Shown: one piece after another, positions 1 to 6,321 of the stretch
Layout of the letters: every line of letters begins with the position of its first letter
Position numbering within the stretch: the stretch's first letter is position 1
DNA from: UBA7867 sp964579205
Lineage (GTDB): Bacteria > Bacillota > Clostridia > Christensenellales > UBA1242
Reading direction: 5' to 3'
Assembly (NCBI GenBank): GCA_964579205.1
Contig: CAZOFH010000016.1
Span: forward strand, 1-17,142
DNA length: 17,142 nt
Notes under the pieces: model-generated
What the model was told of the DNA's origin: nothing
Database searches by the model: none
Seen by the model: only the letters and a program-made list of their open reading frames with translations
Translations under genes and position numbers: made by a program

Positions 1-67
1 AGAAATTACAACAACAATTATTAGGCTAATTAATGCCCCCCCCCCAGGTCAGAAAGCCTTTATTCAT
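1..67 (-). CDS. 5' end of a surface-protein paralogue, frameshifted (OFF) by a G10 tract
   Basis: The window begins inside a minus-strand gene whose first 67 bases are visible. An ATG at 67-65 lies 9 nt after an AAGGAG site (82-77), and leader plus start match the gene starting at 2847. Read literally it encodes MNKGFLTWGGGIN and then TAG at 28-26. The tract of ten G (plus-strand C36-45) causes this. With 9 or 12 G the frame would continue as a hydrophobic anchor (ALISLIIVVVIS), parallel to GLISLITIVVIC in the intact paralogue. The downstream frame cannot start by itself: reading back through the tract it meets TGA at 51-49 with no ATG, GTG or TTG between. I therefore read it as a phase-variable surface gene in the OFF state. 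A one-base homopolymer error is the main alternative. The rest of the protein is outside the window. Confidence 0.75.
36..45 (-). repeat. poly-G tract, G10, within codons 8-11 of the truncated paralogue
   Basis: Ten consecutive C on the plus strand form a G10 run in the sense of the gene. The run follows the codons for MNKGFLT. Ten G gives an immediate stop, whereas a multiple of three opens the frame. Long G runs are prone to slipped-strand mispairing. Confidence 0.9.
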
Positions 68-145
68 CGCGTTTTTCTCCTTTTTTGCCTATTTTTTGAC
101 CTCGGTTTTTGGGGGCGAAAATGCCCACTTTTTACAACTTTCGCC
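68..145 (-). promoter_or_regulatory. conserved leader with short hairpin and Shine-Dalgarno site (paralogue at left edge)
   Basis: This 5' leader matches the leader at 2848-2925 much better than chance. Shared parts, in transcription order, are TTGTAAAAA, a small hairpin with arms GGGC and GCCC (123-126 and 113-116), a GGT-A/T-rich stretch, and GGCAAAAAAGGAG ending 9 nt before ATG. The hairpin loop differs between the two copies while the stem is kept. The function of the hairpin is unknown. Confidence 0.6.
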
Positions 146-189
146 CGCCGCAAAACTTGAGGTGTTTGTTAAATTCTTCCTCTTTCTTG

Positions 190-238
190 TCATTCAGAGC
201 AACCGCAGGTTGCGTGGAATCTGTGAGCGTCAGCGAAC
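190..238 (+). repeat. dispersed hairpin repeat, family R1, copy A
   Basis: Core TCATTCAGAG, then a variable stem (GCAACC, loop GCA, GGTTGC), then CGTGGAATCTGTGAG, then a short stem and CGAAC. It has the same plan as copies B to E in this window. The ATTC near the start can also pair with GAAT after the inner stem. The element lies inside the predicted 5' leader of the left-edge gene. Confidence 0.75.
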
Positions 239-276
239 ATAAAAACTTAAATAACAAATTCTCTTCCCTGCCTCTT

Positions 277-357
277 GTACTATGTGCAGACTGTCTCGGT
301 GTGGGGTTCGCCCGCGCCTCACAGATTCCACGGCAGGCTATCACCTGCCTCTGAATG
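277..357 (-). repeat. dispersed hairpin repeat, family R1, copy B (long form)
   Basis: Read on the minus strand: CATTCAGAG, a stem GGCAGG / CCTGCC around TGATAG, CGTGGAATCTGTGAGGC, a weak stem, CGAACCCCACACCG, and a tail CAGTCTGCACATAGTAC. The tail is also present in copies C and D. It is oriented opposite to copy A, with the two tails facing each other across 239-276. Confidence 0.75.
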
Positions 358-470
358 GCAGATGAAGAAATTCATTTAATTGTTTTTGTTCGCTATCGCG
401 CTCGACTCCCTACCCCAGCGATGTGCCTAACAACTACGGAAGACCGACCTTTGCGATTGCTTTACAGTAT

Positions 471-507
471 TATTTTACACCATTTTTTACAAAAATATCA
501 ACTAATT
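471..507 (-). promoter_or_regulatory. promoter block P1 (duplicated at 5883-5919)
   Basis: On the minus strand, TTGATA (501-496), an 18-nt spacer and TAAAAT (477-472) form a good sigma-A-type promoter. A/T-rich tracts lie just upstream (509-545) like an UP element. The whole block of about 37 nt recurs nearly unchanged at 5883-5919, with the same spacer length. It would drive the left-edge gene through a leader of about 400 nt. Confidence 0.6.
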
Positions 508-630
508 TCGACCACTTTTTCAAAATTTTTTAAATTTTTTTTGTTTCTTTGCATTTTTTGGGTGAAAATGATGGAATTTTGCTCTATCATTCTATTGTTT
601 TCGTCAAACTCGCCACGAACCGTACCTGAG

Positions 631-671
631 ATTGCGACACAAGCAGGGCTCTACGAGGGCGGGGTCGCAAT
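631..671. repeat. inverted-repeat element of the CATTGCGA...CGCAATCTCAGG type (R3)
   Basis: Perfect 8-bp arms ATTGCGAC (631-638) and GTCGCAAT (664-671) enclose 25 nt with a smaller CTC/GAG hairpin. On the minus strand the element reads ATCATTGCGAC ... GTCGCAATCTCAGG. This resembles the widespread intergenic mini-repeat CATTGCGAG...GCAATCTC of many bacterial genomes; the resemblance is from memory. It lies about 40 nt downstream of the surface gene ending at 709 and lacks a U-tract, so it is not a typical terminator. Confidence 0.6.
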
Positions 672-708
672 GATAGTTCTGCTATATTCTTTTTGTGCCT
701 GTTCTCAC

Positions 709-2847
709 CTAGTTATTCGTCTCGAGATTGACATTGTTGGATGAGACAGGCTCAAAGACGGCGATAATGAGGCTGTCGATTACTAGAGACTTTTTGAGGC
801 GAACGGATTGCGCAGTGCTGAGGATAGTGCCGTCAGAGGTTATCCAATGTTTAAAGCCATAGCCCGCACGCGTGATATCGGCAGCCAGCGTAATAGTATC
901 GTCATCACCTAGACTATCGAGGTCATCACCTATTATATATGCCATTCCGCCCAAAGTCGCCGTCACATAGACACCAGTGACCGCGGTTTGCTCTTTTAGC
1001 CCGACATACGAGCCTGCGGTGGTATGCAGGTAAAAACTAATCGAAATCGGCGCCAATATCCCCTTAAACTCAAACACGAGATGATTTGCATTCTCGTTTG
1101 CGTAATAAAACGCACCAGCGGCGATAGTGGTATTCGGCAAAGTCCGTCTAATACTATCCACATCGTACCAAGTGACATTGTCAAAAGAGAATGACGACAC
1201 GATATGCCCCGTCTGAGGTATAATGGTCAATATCGTATTTTTCATATCGCTATCCGCGCTATTATGCAAGGTATACTGGGTAGTACTACCAGTAATGCTA
1301 GCGATATTGTACCAACTCGACCAATACGCATACAGCGTAGTATCAGCCTCAAAAGGTATCACAGCGACAGCAGGGCTACCATTTGAGTTATAAATCTTGG
1401 TACCTGCTCCATTTGCTTGGGTATAGTACCCTGCAAAAGCGTAGTTTTCTCTCGTAGGCACAGAGGTAAGCGTAGGCATAGGCTTGCCACCGGCAAAGAT
1501 TGACTCGCTGCTAGCAGGCGAACCCTGCTGATTGTCAAAAGTAATCTTGATAAAACTGTTATTTACCACACTACTCAGGTTCAAAAGCAATGCAGGACGC
1601 ACACCCATACTACAGCTGGTGTATCCTGTCTCTTTTGAATTACCGCCCAGCATCACTACTGTCATTTCACGTGCATTACCTGACACGGTAGAGCGCGTCC
1701 AAGTCACTACATAGGCAGCATCAGCATTATCCGTCTGCACCGAACCGATACCATTAGGCGAAACGGTAGGCGCATTGTCATTACCATTGTAGATACTTCT
1801 CTCAGCGACACTTGTTTCCCAAAGCCCGTCGTATGTAGTATTATACCCTATCTCAGCCGTACTAGGTAGCCAGAGATAATCTGCCCCCCAATTCGTATAG
1901 CCGTCGATTGCTTCATAATTCATATTATCATTAGCCCAGCCGGTACTAGCAGTGAAACCGTATACATTACTGCTAGTCAGCGATTCATTTGGCACCCAAT
2001 ATGCACTGTCACTTCTATTTGCAGGGTTCTGCCGGTTATTCATCCACTTCATCTGATTTGGCGTGGCAATAAACCTAGTCAGCCCCAAATTGGATGCGGT
2101 ATACAGCGCGAATGGATGGCTAGCGACAGTCGTCGATTGTGCAGAAGCATCCACCAACGCCTGACGGTCACCGTCACGAGGCACATACTTTCTATTAGTA
2201 GGGTTATTCAGAGTCTCTGCACGGATATAACTAGTCCCGTACATATTCCCCGGATAAATAACGTAATTTGTGTTGTGCCAGTCGTCCGCAAAATCGCTAT
2301 ACAGTCCACCACCAACAAAACCGTAGTGGTCACCTAGGTTACTGCTCTGCCCTTCCCACTTCTCTTGGTAATTGCTACTCAACCAAAGCGTAGCGATGAG
2401 GTCGCCGCTCACATCGGTAGACACATAGGTCACGATCCAGTCCAAGCCTCCCAGTCTCACTACCACACTTTTGCCAGAGTTGTTCTCTCTCAGAGCAGCC
2501 GCAGTGATACCTTTTTGAGTAGTAGACGTGCTAGTCTCTGCTAGTAGCGTCTCGAGCGTTTCCACCCGAGTCTTGAGTTCCCCAGTGCCACTATTCGGTA
2601 TTTTGTTAAACAGCGCCGTCAATGCATCAGTATCAAAAGGCGACGCCCCTACAGCAGTATTTTCGTTATTCAATAACTCTCCGACACTAGTATACGAGGT
2701 CGTGTCAGTCGAGGTAAACGCGTCAGAGCCGGGGGCTTTTTGCTGAGGTAAATGCGTCACACAAAGCCACGAAATACAACATATTACAACTATTGTAATG
2801 AGGCTAATTAAGCCCCCCCCCCCATGAGTCAGAAATGCCTTTTTCAT
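709..2847 (-). CDS. membrane-anchored surface protein with DUF6273-like and InlB-type repeat domains; phase-variable (ON)
   Basis: 712 residues. A short N-terminus containing Gly9-12 is followed by a membrane segment (about 13-31) and then GSDA and a Ser/Thr-rich stretch. Residues about 125-424 look like the DUF6273 family: they begin LGGLDWIVTYVS, contain LWLPSTAEIG, and end with the typical GVRPALLLNL. One InlB B repeat follows (about 435-515, TRENYAFAGYYT...TLYAYW). Next is a module shared with the neighbouring surface proteins (about 520-627, SFDNVTWYD). Last is a second module (about 630-712) ending NVNLETNN. I chose ATG at 2847 rather than GTG at 2850 because ATG is conserved in the left-edge paralogue and has AAGGAG 9 nt upstream. 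An 11-G tract in codons 9-12 keeps the frame open only when its length is 2 mod 3. The gene lies 166 nt after the 905-residue surface gene, possibly co-transcribed. Ligand and role are unknown; a cell-surface location is inferred. No LPXTG or lipobox is visible. Confidence 0.85.
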   Translation of the reverse strand: MKKAFLTHGGGGLISLITIVVICCISWLCVTHLPQQKAPGSDAFTSTDTTSYTSVGELLNNENTAVGASPFDTDALTALFNKIPNSGTGELKTRVETLETLLAETSTSTTQKGITAAALRENNSGKSVVVRLGGLDWIVTYVSTDVSGDLIATLWLSSNYQEKWEGQSSNLGDHYGFVGGGLYSDFADDWHNTNYVIYPGNMYGTSYIRAETLNNPTNRKYVPRDGDRQALVDASAQSTTVASHPFALYTASNLGLTRFIATPNQMKWMNNRQNPANRSDSAYWVPNESLTSSNVYGFTASTGWANDNMNYEAIDGYTNWGADYLWLPSTAEIGYNTTYDGLWETSVAERSIYNGNDNAPTVSPNGIGSVQTDNADAAYVVTWTRSTVSGNAREMTVVMLGGNSKETGYTSCSMGVRPALLLNLSSVVNNSFIKITFDNQQGSPASSESIFAGGKPMPTLTSVPTRENYAFAGYYTQANGAGTKIYNSNGSPAVAVIPFEADTTLYAYWSSWYNIASITGSTTQYTLHNSADSDMKNTILTIIPQTGHIVSSFSFDNVTWYDVDSIRRTLPNTTIAAGAFYYANENANHLVFEFKGILAPISISFYLHTTAGSYVGLKEQTAVTGVYVTATLGGMAYIIGDDLDSLGDDDTITLAADITRAGYGFKHWITSDGTILSTAQSVRLKKSLVIDSLIIAVFEPVSSNNVNLETNN
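2813..2823 (-). repeat. poly-G tract, G11, in codons 9-12 of the surface-protein gene
   Basis: Eleven C on the plus strand read as GGG GGG GGG GGC, giving Gly9-12, and then TTA ATT AGC. With 11 G the 712-residue frame is open. With 10 or 12 it would be lost within a few codons. The tract occupies the same place as the G10 tract at 36-45. Confidence 0.9.
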
Positions 2848-2925
2848 CACGGTTTTCTCCTTTTTTTGCTTGTTTTTTACCCTAGTCTTTGGGGCGTTTT
2901 GCCCGTTTTTTACAACTTTTTTGCC
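2848..2925 (-). promoter_or_regulatory. conserved leader with short hairpin and Shine-Dalgarno site (ON paralogue)
   Basis: Counterpart of 68-145. It holds TTGTAAAAAACGGGC, hairpin arms GGGC and GCCC (2904-2901 and 2895-2892) around AAAAC, and AAGGAG (2862-2857) 9 nt before ATG. No strong promoter was found in the 166-nt gap, so transcription may come from the upstream surface gene. Confidence 0.55.
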
Positions 2926-3013
2926 CTGCCAAAACCTAGAGAATTTGCTTGTTTTTTTACTTTAATTTGAGATGATTTTTATTTAGATTTTTTTCGGATA
3001 AATTTTTTGCGTA

Positions 3014-5731
3014 TTATTTTACGCTCAAGTCTGTATACTCGCCCGCTGCGGTCCTGAGGTAAATTTTGACATCGTGGGTGAATATCCCTCTGAATTCGAT
3101 AGCCAGCGCACGCCCGCCAGTGCTCGCGCAATATGTCACACCTACTGCGGCAGAGGTATTGAGTAGAGTCTGCTCACACTTTTCGATGTCGTACCACGTC
3201 ACATTGTCAAAAGAGAACGAAGTGATGACATACCCTTCGGCAGGCTGGAATGTCAAGATAGAGTTGCGGATGTCGGCATCAGCATTGTCGTACACGGTAT
3301 AAGTAGTACTAGCACCCGTCACAGATACCACCTCAAACCAGCGTAAGAAACTTGCTGTCAAGGTAGTGTCGGTAGTGAATGTCGATTTGGCAGGCACTGG
3401 ATGTCCAGTTTCGTCAAAAATCTTGTCCGAGCCCACATAATACCCCTTGAATAGGTATCCTGTGCGAGTAGGAATGATAATTGTCGGCAGAGCGCTATCA
3501 TATGTCACATCCAGCATCACCGTACCAAAGTTGTTTGCCCCTTGCGCGCTAAATGTGAGCGTCACTGTCACTGCCTCCCATACGGCATACAGATTGACGG
3601 TCGCTCCTTGAGTAGTAGCCAAATTCTTTACACTGTGATTGTTGTTGTACACTACTGCCCCATAGGTACTAGTAGCCCAACCTTTGAATGTATAACCAGT
3701 CCGCACAAAACTATTTGCGGTCAAGTTTTTCGCCACGTCATAAGTGTGCGAACTCGATGCAGTCGCACCACTCACATCGTTTGAGTTGTATTGAATTGTA
3801 TATGTAATAGGTGTCCAAACGGCAGTCATCGCGATTTCACCATAGCAGCCCGCAGGGATTGTGAGCGTGGTGCCCGAAATGGTCGGATTGCCCCCTGCGC
3901 AACTGATAGACCAACTAGAGAAAGTGTATCCTGTGCGGCTAGGTGTCGCTATCGTGCGCGTTTGGCTGCTGGTAGATACAGTGTAATTCGTCCCACTCGC
4001 TCCGCTGCCACCTTTTAGGTCGACGCTAATGTTGTATGTGTTGCTCGACCAGCAGGCGTACAGAGTGACCGTAGCCCCATTGGTAGCCGTCAGATTGGTG
4101 ACGCTAGCGCTATTGTCGTATACTTTGGCACCACCAGCACTAGTCGCCCATCCTGAGAAAGTATACCCAGGACGAGAAAACCCATTGGCAGTTAGGTTTT
4201 TGGCGGTGTCGTATGTGTGCGTGCTAGACGCGGTCGTGCCCGTACCGCCATTTGCATTGTAGGCTACCGTATATGTGTTTGCTGTCCATTTTGCATACAG
4301 CGTGGTAGCCGAGGTAAGGTCGCAAGTCTTTGCACTAGCACCACTCGCGGTGTAATATTGCGTGCCGCTGCCACCCGTGCTAGTATAATATCCGCCGAAA
4401 GTATATCCTGTCTTGGCTGGCACCGTGATGTTAGGCATCGCTGCGCCGAATGTAGCCGTTACCGAGGTCGAGCCTGCGGTAGTCGCGCCTTGATTGTCCA
4501 AGGTAATAGTAAACTGCTGCAATTCCCAACTAGCATATAGGGTCATATTGCTCCCCGAACTCAGGTTGAGCGCCTGCTGGTTTGAATAAGTGACCGCGCC
4601 CGTGCTGCTAGTCGCCCAGCCCTTGAATTTGTAATTTTCGCGAGTAAAAGTATTGGCATTTAGAGTTTGCGAATGGCTGTGGAGAAAGTACTGGCTAGCC
4701 ATTGACCCGTTACCTCCATTCGCATTAAAGGAGACTGTATATCCCGTCGCCGTAGAGTATGACGTAGTCGTGGTAGTCGTCGAGCCCGTGTCGATGTCGG
4801 TGTATGTATACTCTACATAACTAGATACGCTGTGGTCATAGTAGTTAGTTTGAGTAGTAGGGCAAGATACTGTCGAATAGGTGTAATAATATCCCTTACC
4901 GCTACAGGTAGAGCAGGTCTGACTTACCGAGCCTGTCGCACTACAAGTACTACAAGACTGTGATAACGAGCCACTACCGCCACAGGTGCCACAAGTAGAC
5001 CTCTTTGTACCGCTACCCGAGCAACTGCTACAGTTTACCTTTCCTGTTCCCTTGACCAAGTTACCACCGCCCCATACACTGGTAGCACCACTACCACCAC
5101 AAGACGAACAACCGTGGTCCTCATCCCACCATTCACTACTGCTTTTATAAGTGGTATATCCTTTCCCCTTGCAAGCGTCACACGTTACCTGACCAGACCC
5201 GCTACAGGTACCACAAGTACTCGAAACATAACCGCCCGAACAACTTGAGTTTGAGCAAGCCACACTCACTGACTTTGAGCCGCCACAAGTGCTACAAGTC
5301 ACATTTTCGGTTTTTGAGCAACTGTGGTAGGTACTCTTGGTACGCGAACCACTACCATTACAGGTCGAGCAGGTGCCAGACCTTGTGTAGCAGGTGCCGC
5401 TCAAATCACTGCTGCTCGAATATTTGTTGGTACCACTGTGACTACTATTGGTACATTTGTAATATGTAGCCGAACTCCGTGTGTAAAAACTACTCCCGCT
5501 CTTGTAATATGTCGTGCTACTGCTCAGCGCATATGACGCATCTGAGCCTGTAGGATTGGTCGGGCACACAAAATTAAATAGCAAAAACAAGGTAACGAAA
5601 ACAAATAGCATCGCGATAACTATCGCCAAAATCGTCTTTGTGACGGTCTTTGCACTCTGGCGCTGCTTGCCATTGATTTCGCTATCATTCACCTTGTCTT
5701 GTGATTGATTTTTTCTCGTATTCCTTCCCAT
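3014..5731 (-). CDS. large surface protein with CxxCxGxG (DnaJ-like) repeats and six InlB-type repeats
   Basis: 905 residues. A charged, presumably cytoplasmic N-terminus (1-30) precedes a membrane anchor (about 31-56) and a Ser/Thr/Tyr-rich stretch with GSDA. Residues about 85-300 are Cys-rich, with about ten CxxC units. Most match CxxCxGxG (CSTCNGSG, CDACKGKG, CSSCGGSG, CGTCGGSG, CSTCSGKG), as in the zinc-binding region of DnaJ, but no J domain is present. From residue about 331 come six repeats of 75-80 residues of the InlB B/Flg_new type (YTVxxNANGG ... GYTFxGW ... TLYAxW). The C-terminal module (about 801-905, SFDNVTWYD) is shared with the other surface proteins. Unlike them it stops there and lacks the NVNLETxN tail. 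The ATG at 5731 follows an AAGGAA site. No poly-G tract is present. Zinc binding and an adhesin-like role are inferences; binding partners are unknown. Confidence 0.85.
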   Translation of the reverse strand: MGRNTRKNQSQDKVNDSEINGKQRQSAKTVTKTILAIVIAMLFVFVTLFLLFNFVCPTNPTGSDASYALSSSTTYYKSGSSFYTRSSATYYKCTNSSHSGTNKYSSSSDLSGTCYTRSGTCSTCNGSGSRTKSTYHSCSKTENVTCSTCGGSKSVSVACSNSSCSGGYVSSTCGTCSGSGQVTCDACKGKGYTTYKSSSEWWDEDHGCSSCGGSGATSVWGGGNLVKGTGKVNCSSCSGSGTKRSTCGTCGGSGSLSQSCSTCSATGSVSQTCSTCSGKGYYYTYSTVSCPTTQTNYYDHSVSSYVEYTYTDIDTGSTTTTTTSYSTATGYTVSFNANGGNGSMASQYFLHSHSQTLNANTFTRENYKFKGWATSSTGAVTYSNQQALNLSSGSNMTLYASWELQQFTITLDNQGATTAGSTSVTATFGAAMPNITVPAKTGYTFGGYYTSTGGSGTQYYTASGASAKTCDLTSATTLYAKWTANTYTVAYNANGGTGTTASSTHTYDTAKNLTANGFSRPGYTFSGWATSAGGAKVYDNSASVTNLTATNGATVTLYACWSSNTYNISVDLKGGSGASGTNYTVSTSSQTRTIATPSRTGYTFSSWSISCAGGNPTISGTTLTIPAGCYGEIAMTAVWTPITYTIQYNSNDVSGATASSSHTYDVAKNLTANSFVRTGYTFKGWATSTYGAVVYNNNHSVKNLATTQGATVNLYAVWEAVTVTLTFSAQGANNFGTVMLDVTYDSALPTIIIPTRTGYLFKGYYVGSDKIFDETGHPVPAKSTFTTDTTLTASFLRWFEVVSVTGASTTYTVYDNADADIRNSILTFQPAEGYVITSFSFDNVTWYDIEKCEQTLLNTSAAVGVTYCASTGGRALAIEFRGIFTHDVKIYLRTAAGEYTDLSVK

Positions 5732-5770
5732 TTTATTTCCTTTTTTTATTAGTCAAAATTTTGTGTACCA

Positions 5771-5874
5771 GAGTTGTTTTTTGTCCCGAAACAACCTCTC
5801 ATACACTTATTTTTTGTCGCAAAATTATTGCTTTTTTTGCTCGAATAGGCAAAAATCTACATTTCCTCTATTCG
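5771..5874 (-). promoter_or_regulatory. two hairpins in the 5' leader of the 905-residue surface gene
   Basis: Between promoter block P2 and the start codon, the leader can form two stems. The first has arms CGAATAG (5842-5848) and CTATTCG (5868-5874), 7 bp with a 19-nt loop. The second has arms GTTGTTT (5773-5779) and AAACAAC (5789-5795), extendable by GA/TC with a bulge. Neither is followed by a U-tract in the sense strand. The regulatory role is unproven. Confidence 0.35.
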
Positions 5875-5882
5875 CATATAGG

Positions 5883-5919
5883 TATTTTACACCATTTTAC
5901 GCAAAAATATCAACTAATT
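5883..5919 (-). promoter_or_regulatory. promoter block P2 for the 905-residue surface gene
   Basis: Minus strand TTGATA (5913-5908), 18-nt spacer, TAAAAT (5889-5884), with A-rich tracts upstream (about 5935-5975). It gives a leader of about 150 nt to the ATG at 5731. It is near-identical to block P1 at 471-507, including the AATTAG just upstream of the -35 box and the ATGGTG before the -10 box. Confidence 0.65.
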
Positions 5920-6070
5920 GGGGGGTGTTGAGCGAAATTTTTCGATTTTGAACATTTTTTGTCTTTTTGTACAATAAAATCAGTCTATCAGCCTGCCGCT
6001 GCCGCGGGGTTGCCACTATTGACAGGACTATATGCAGTATGATGTCATAAAACTACTTTTCACTGTCGAC

Positions 6071-6152
6071 AGGACTATGTGCAGACTGATGCGGTATGGG
6101 GTTCGGCTAAAGCCTCACGGATTCCACGGATGCATACAGCATCCTCTGAATG
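6071..6152 (-). repeat. dispersed hairpin repeat, family R1, copy C (long form)
   Basis: Minus strand: CATTCAGAG, stem GGATGC / GCATCC around TGTAT, then GTGGAATCCGTGAGGC, stem GGC-TTTA-GCC, GAACCCCATACCG, and a tail ending CAGTCTGCACATAGTCC. The tail is repeated once more, imperfectly, at 6021-6044. Confidence 0.75.
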
Positions 6153-6157
6153 ACACT

Positions 6158-6180
6158 GCAGGGGCGAGCCCCTGACCCCA
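6158..6180 (+). repeat. 23-bp GC hairpin repeat, family R2, copy 1
   Basis: Arms CAGGGGC and GCCCCTG around GA, followed by ACCCCA. It is identical over 23 bp to 15922-15944. Both copies lie just outside the head of an R1 repeat. Confidence 0.8.
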
Positions 6181-6189
6181 TTTATTAAA

Positions 6190-6215
6190 ACGATGCAGTG
6201 TCACCCCTGCATCGT
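6190..6215 (-). terminator. possible rho-independent terminator downstream of dnaE
   Basis: A perfect 9-bp stem, ACGATGCAG and CTGCATCGT, with an 8-nt loop is followed on the minus strand by TTTTAAT. The U-run is short, the stem is only moderately GC-rich, and it lies about 175 nt beyond the dnaE stop, so it may instead be part of the repeat cluster. Confidence 0.35.
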
Positions 6216-6239
6216 AATCAAATAACTCCTTTCCGTTGC

Positions 6240-6321
6240 CATTCAGAGCGGTTGGCGCAACCGCGTGGAATCTGTGAGGCAGGCACTGCCGAACCCCACT
6301 CCACTACTGCTTGCACATAGC
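6240..6321 (+). repeat. dispersed hairpin repeat, family R1, copy D (long form)
   Basis: CATTCAGAG, stem CGGTTG / CAACCG around GCG, then CGTGGAATCTGTGAGGC, stem GGCAG / CTGCC around GCA, then GAACCCCACTCC and a tail CTTGCACATAGC. The inner stem differs in sequence from copies A, B, C and E but pairs equally well. Confidence 0.75.

Larger units (their letters stand above)
68..708. other. gene-free stretch (641 bp) with promoter, leader and dispersed hairpin repeats
   Basis: No convincing gene is present. From right to left, in the direction of transcription, it holds: an inverted-repeat element (631-671); a weak 6-bp AATGAT/ATCATT hairpin (567-591) followed on the minus strand by TTTT, a poor candidate terminator for the gene ending at 709; A/T tracts at 509-545; a promoter block (471-507); two hairpin repeats in opposite orientation (277-357 and 190-238); and the leader of the left-edge gene (68-145). 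The open frames on both strands here run through these repeats and lack ribosome-binding sites and recognisable protein features. Confidence 0.7.

Noticed and set aside
190..357. CRISPR array
   Set aside because: The repeats are few, in mixed orientation, irregularly spaced and contain variable palindromes; no cas genes are present.
355..744. Plus-strand open frame of 129 codons
   Set aside because: It runs through the promoter block, A/T tracts and the R3 repeat and into the end of a real gene; no ribosome-binding site.
2750..2800. Lipoprotein signal in the surface protein (VVICC)
   Set aside because: The residues before Cys do not fit the lipobox, so an uncleaved anchor is more likely.
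709..2850. GTG at 2850 as the start of the 712-residue surface gene
   Set aside because: The left-edge paralogue has GCG at the matching place and keeps only the ATG, so ATG at 2847 is the conserved start.
4217..4540. Long antisense frames inside the surface-protein and dnaE genes (also 8222-8683 and 6607-6993)
   Set aside because: They lie wholly opposite well-supported genes and have no recognisable domains; open antisense frames are common at this base composition.
4830..5480. A true DnaJ chaperone
   Set aside because: No J domain (HPD motif) is present, and the region follows a membrane anchor in an InlB-repeat protein.
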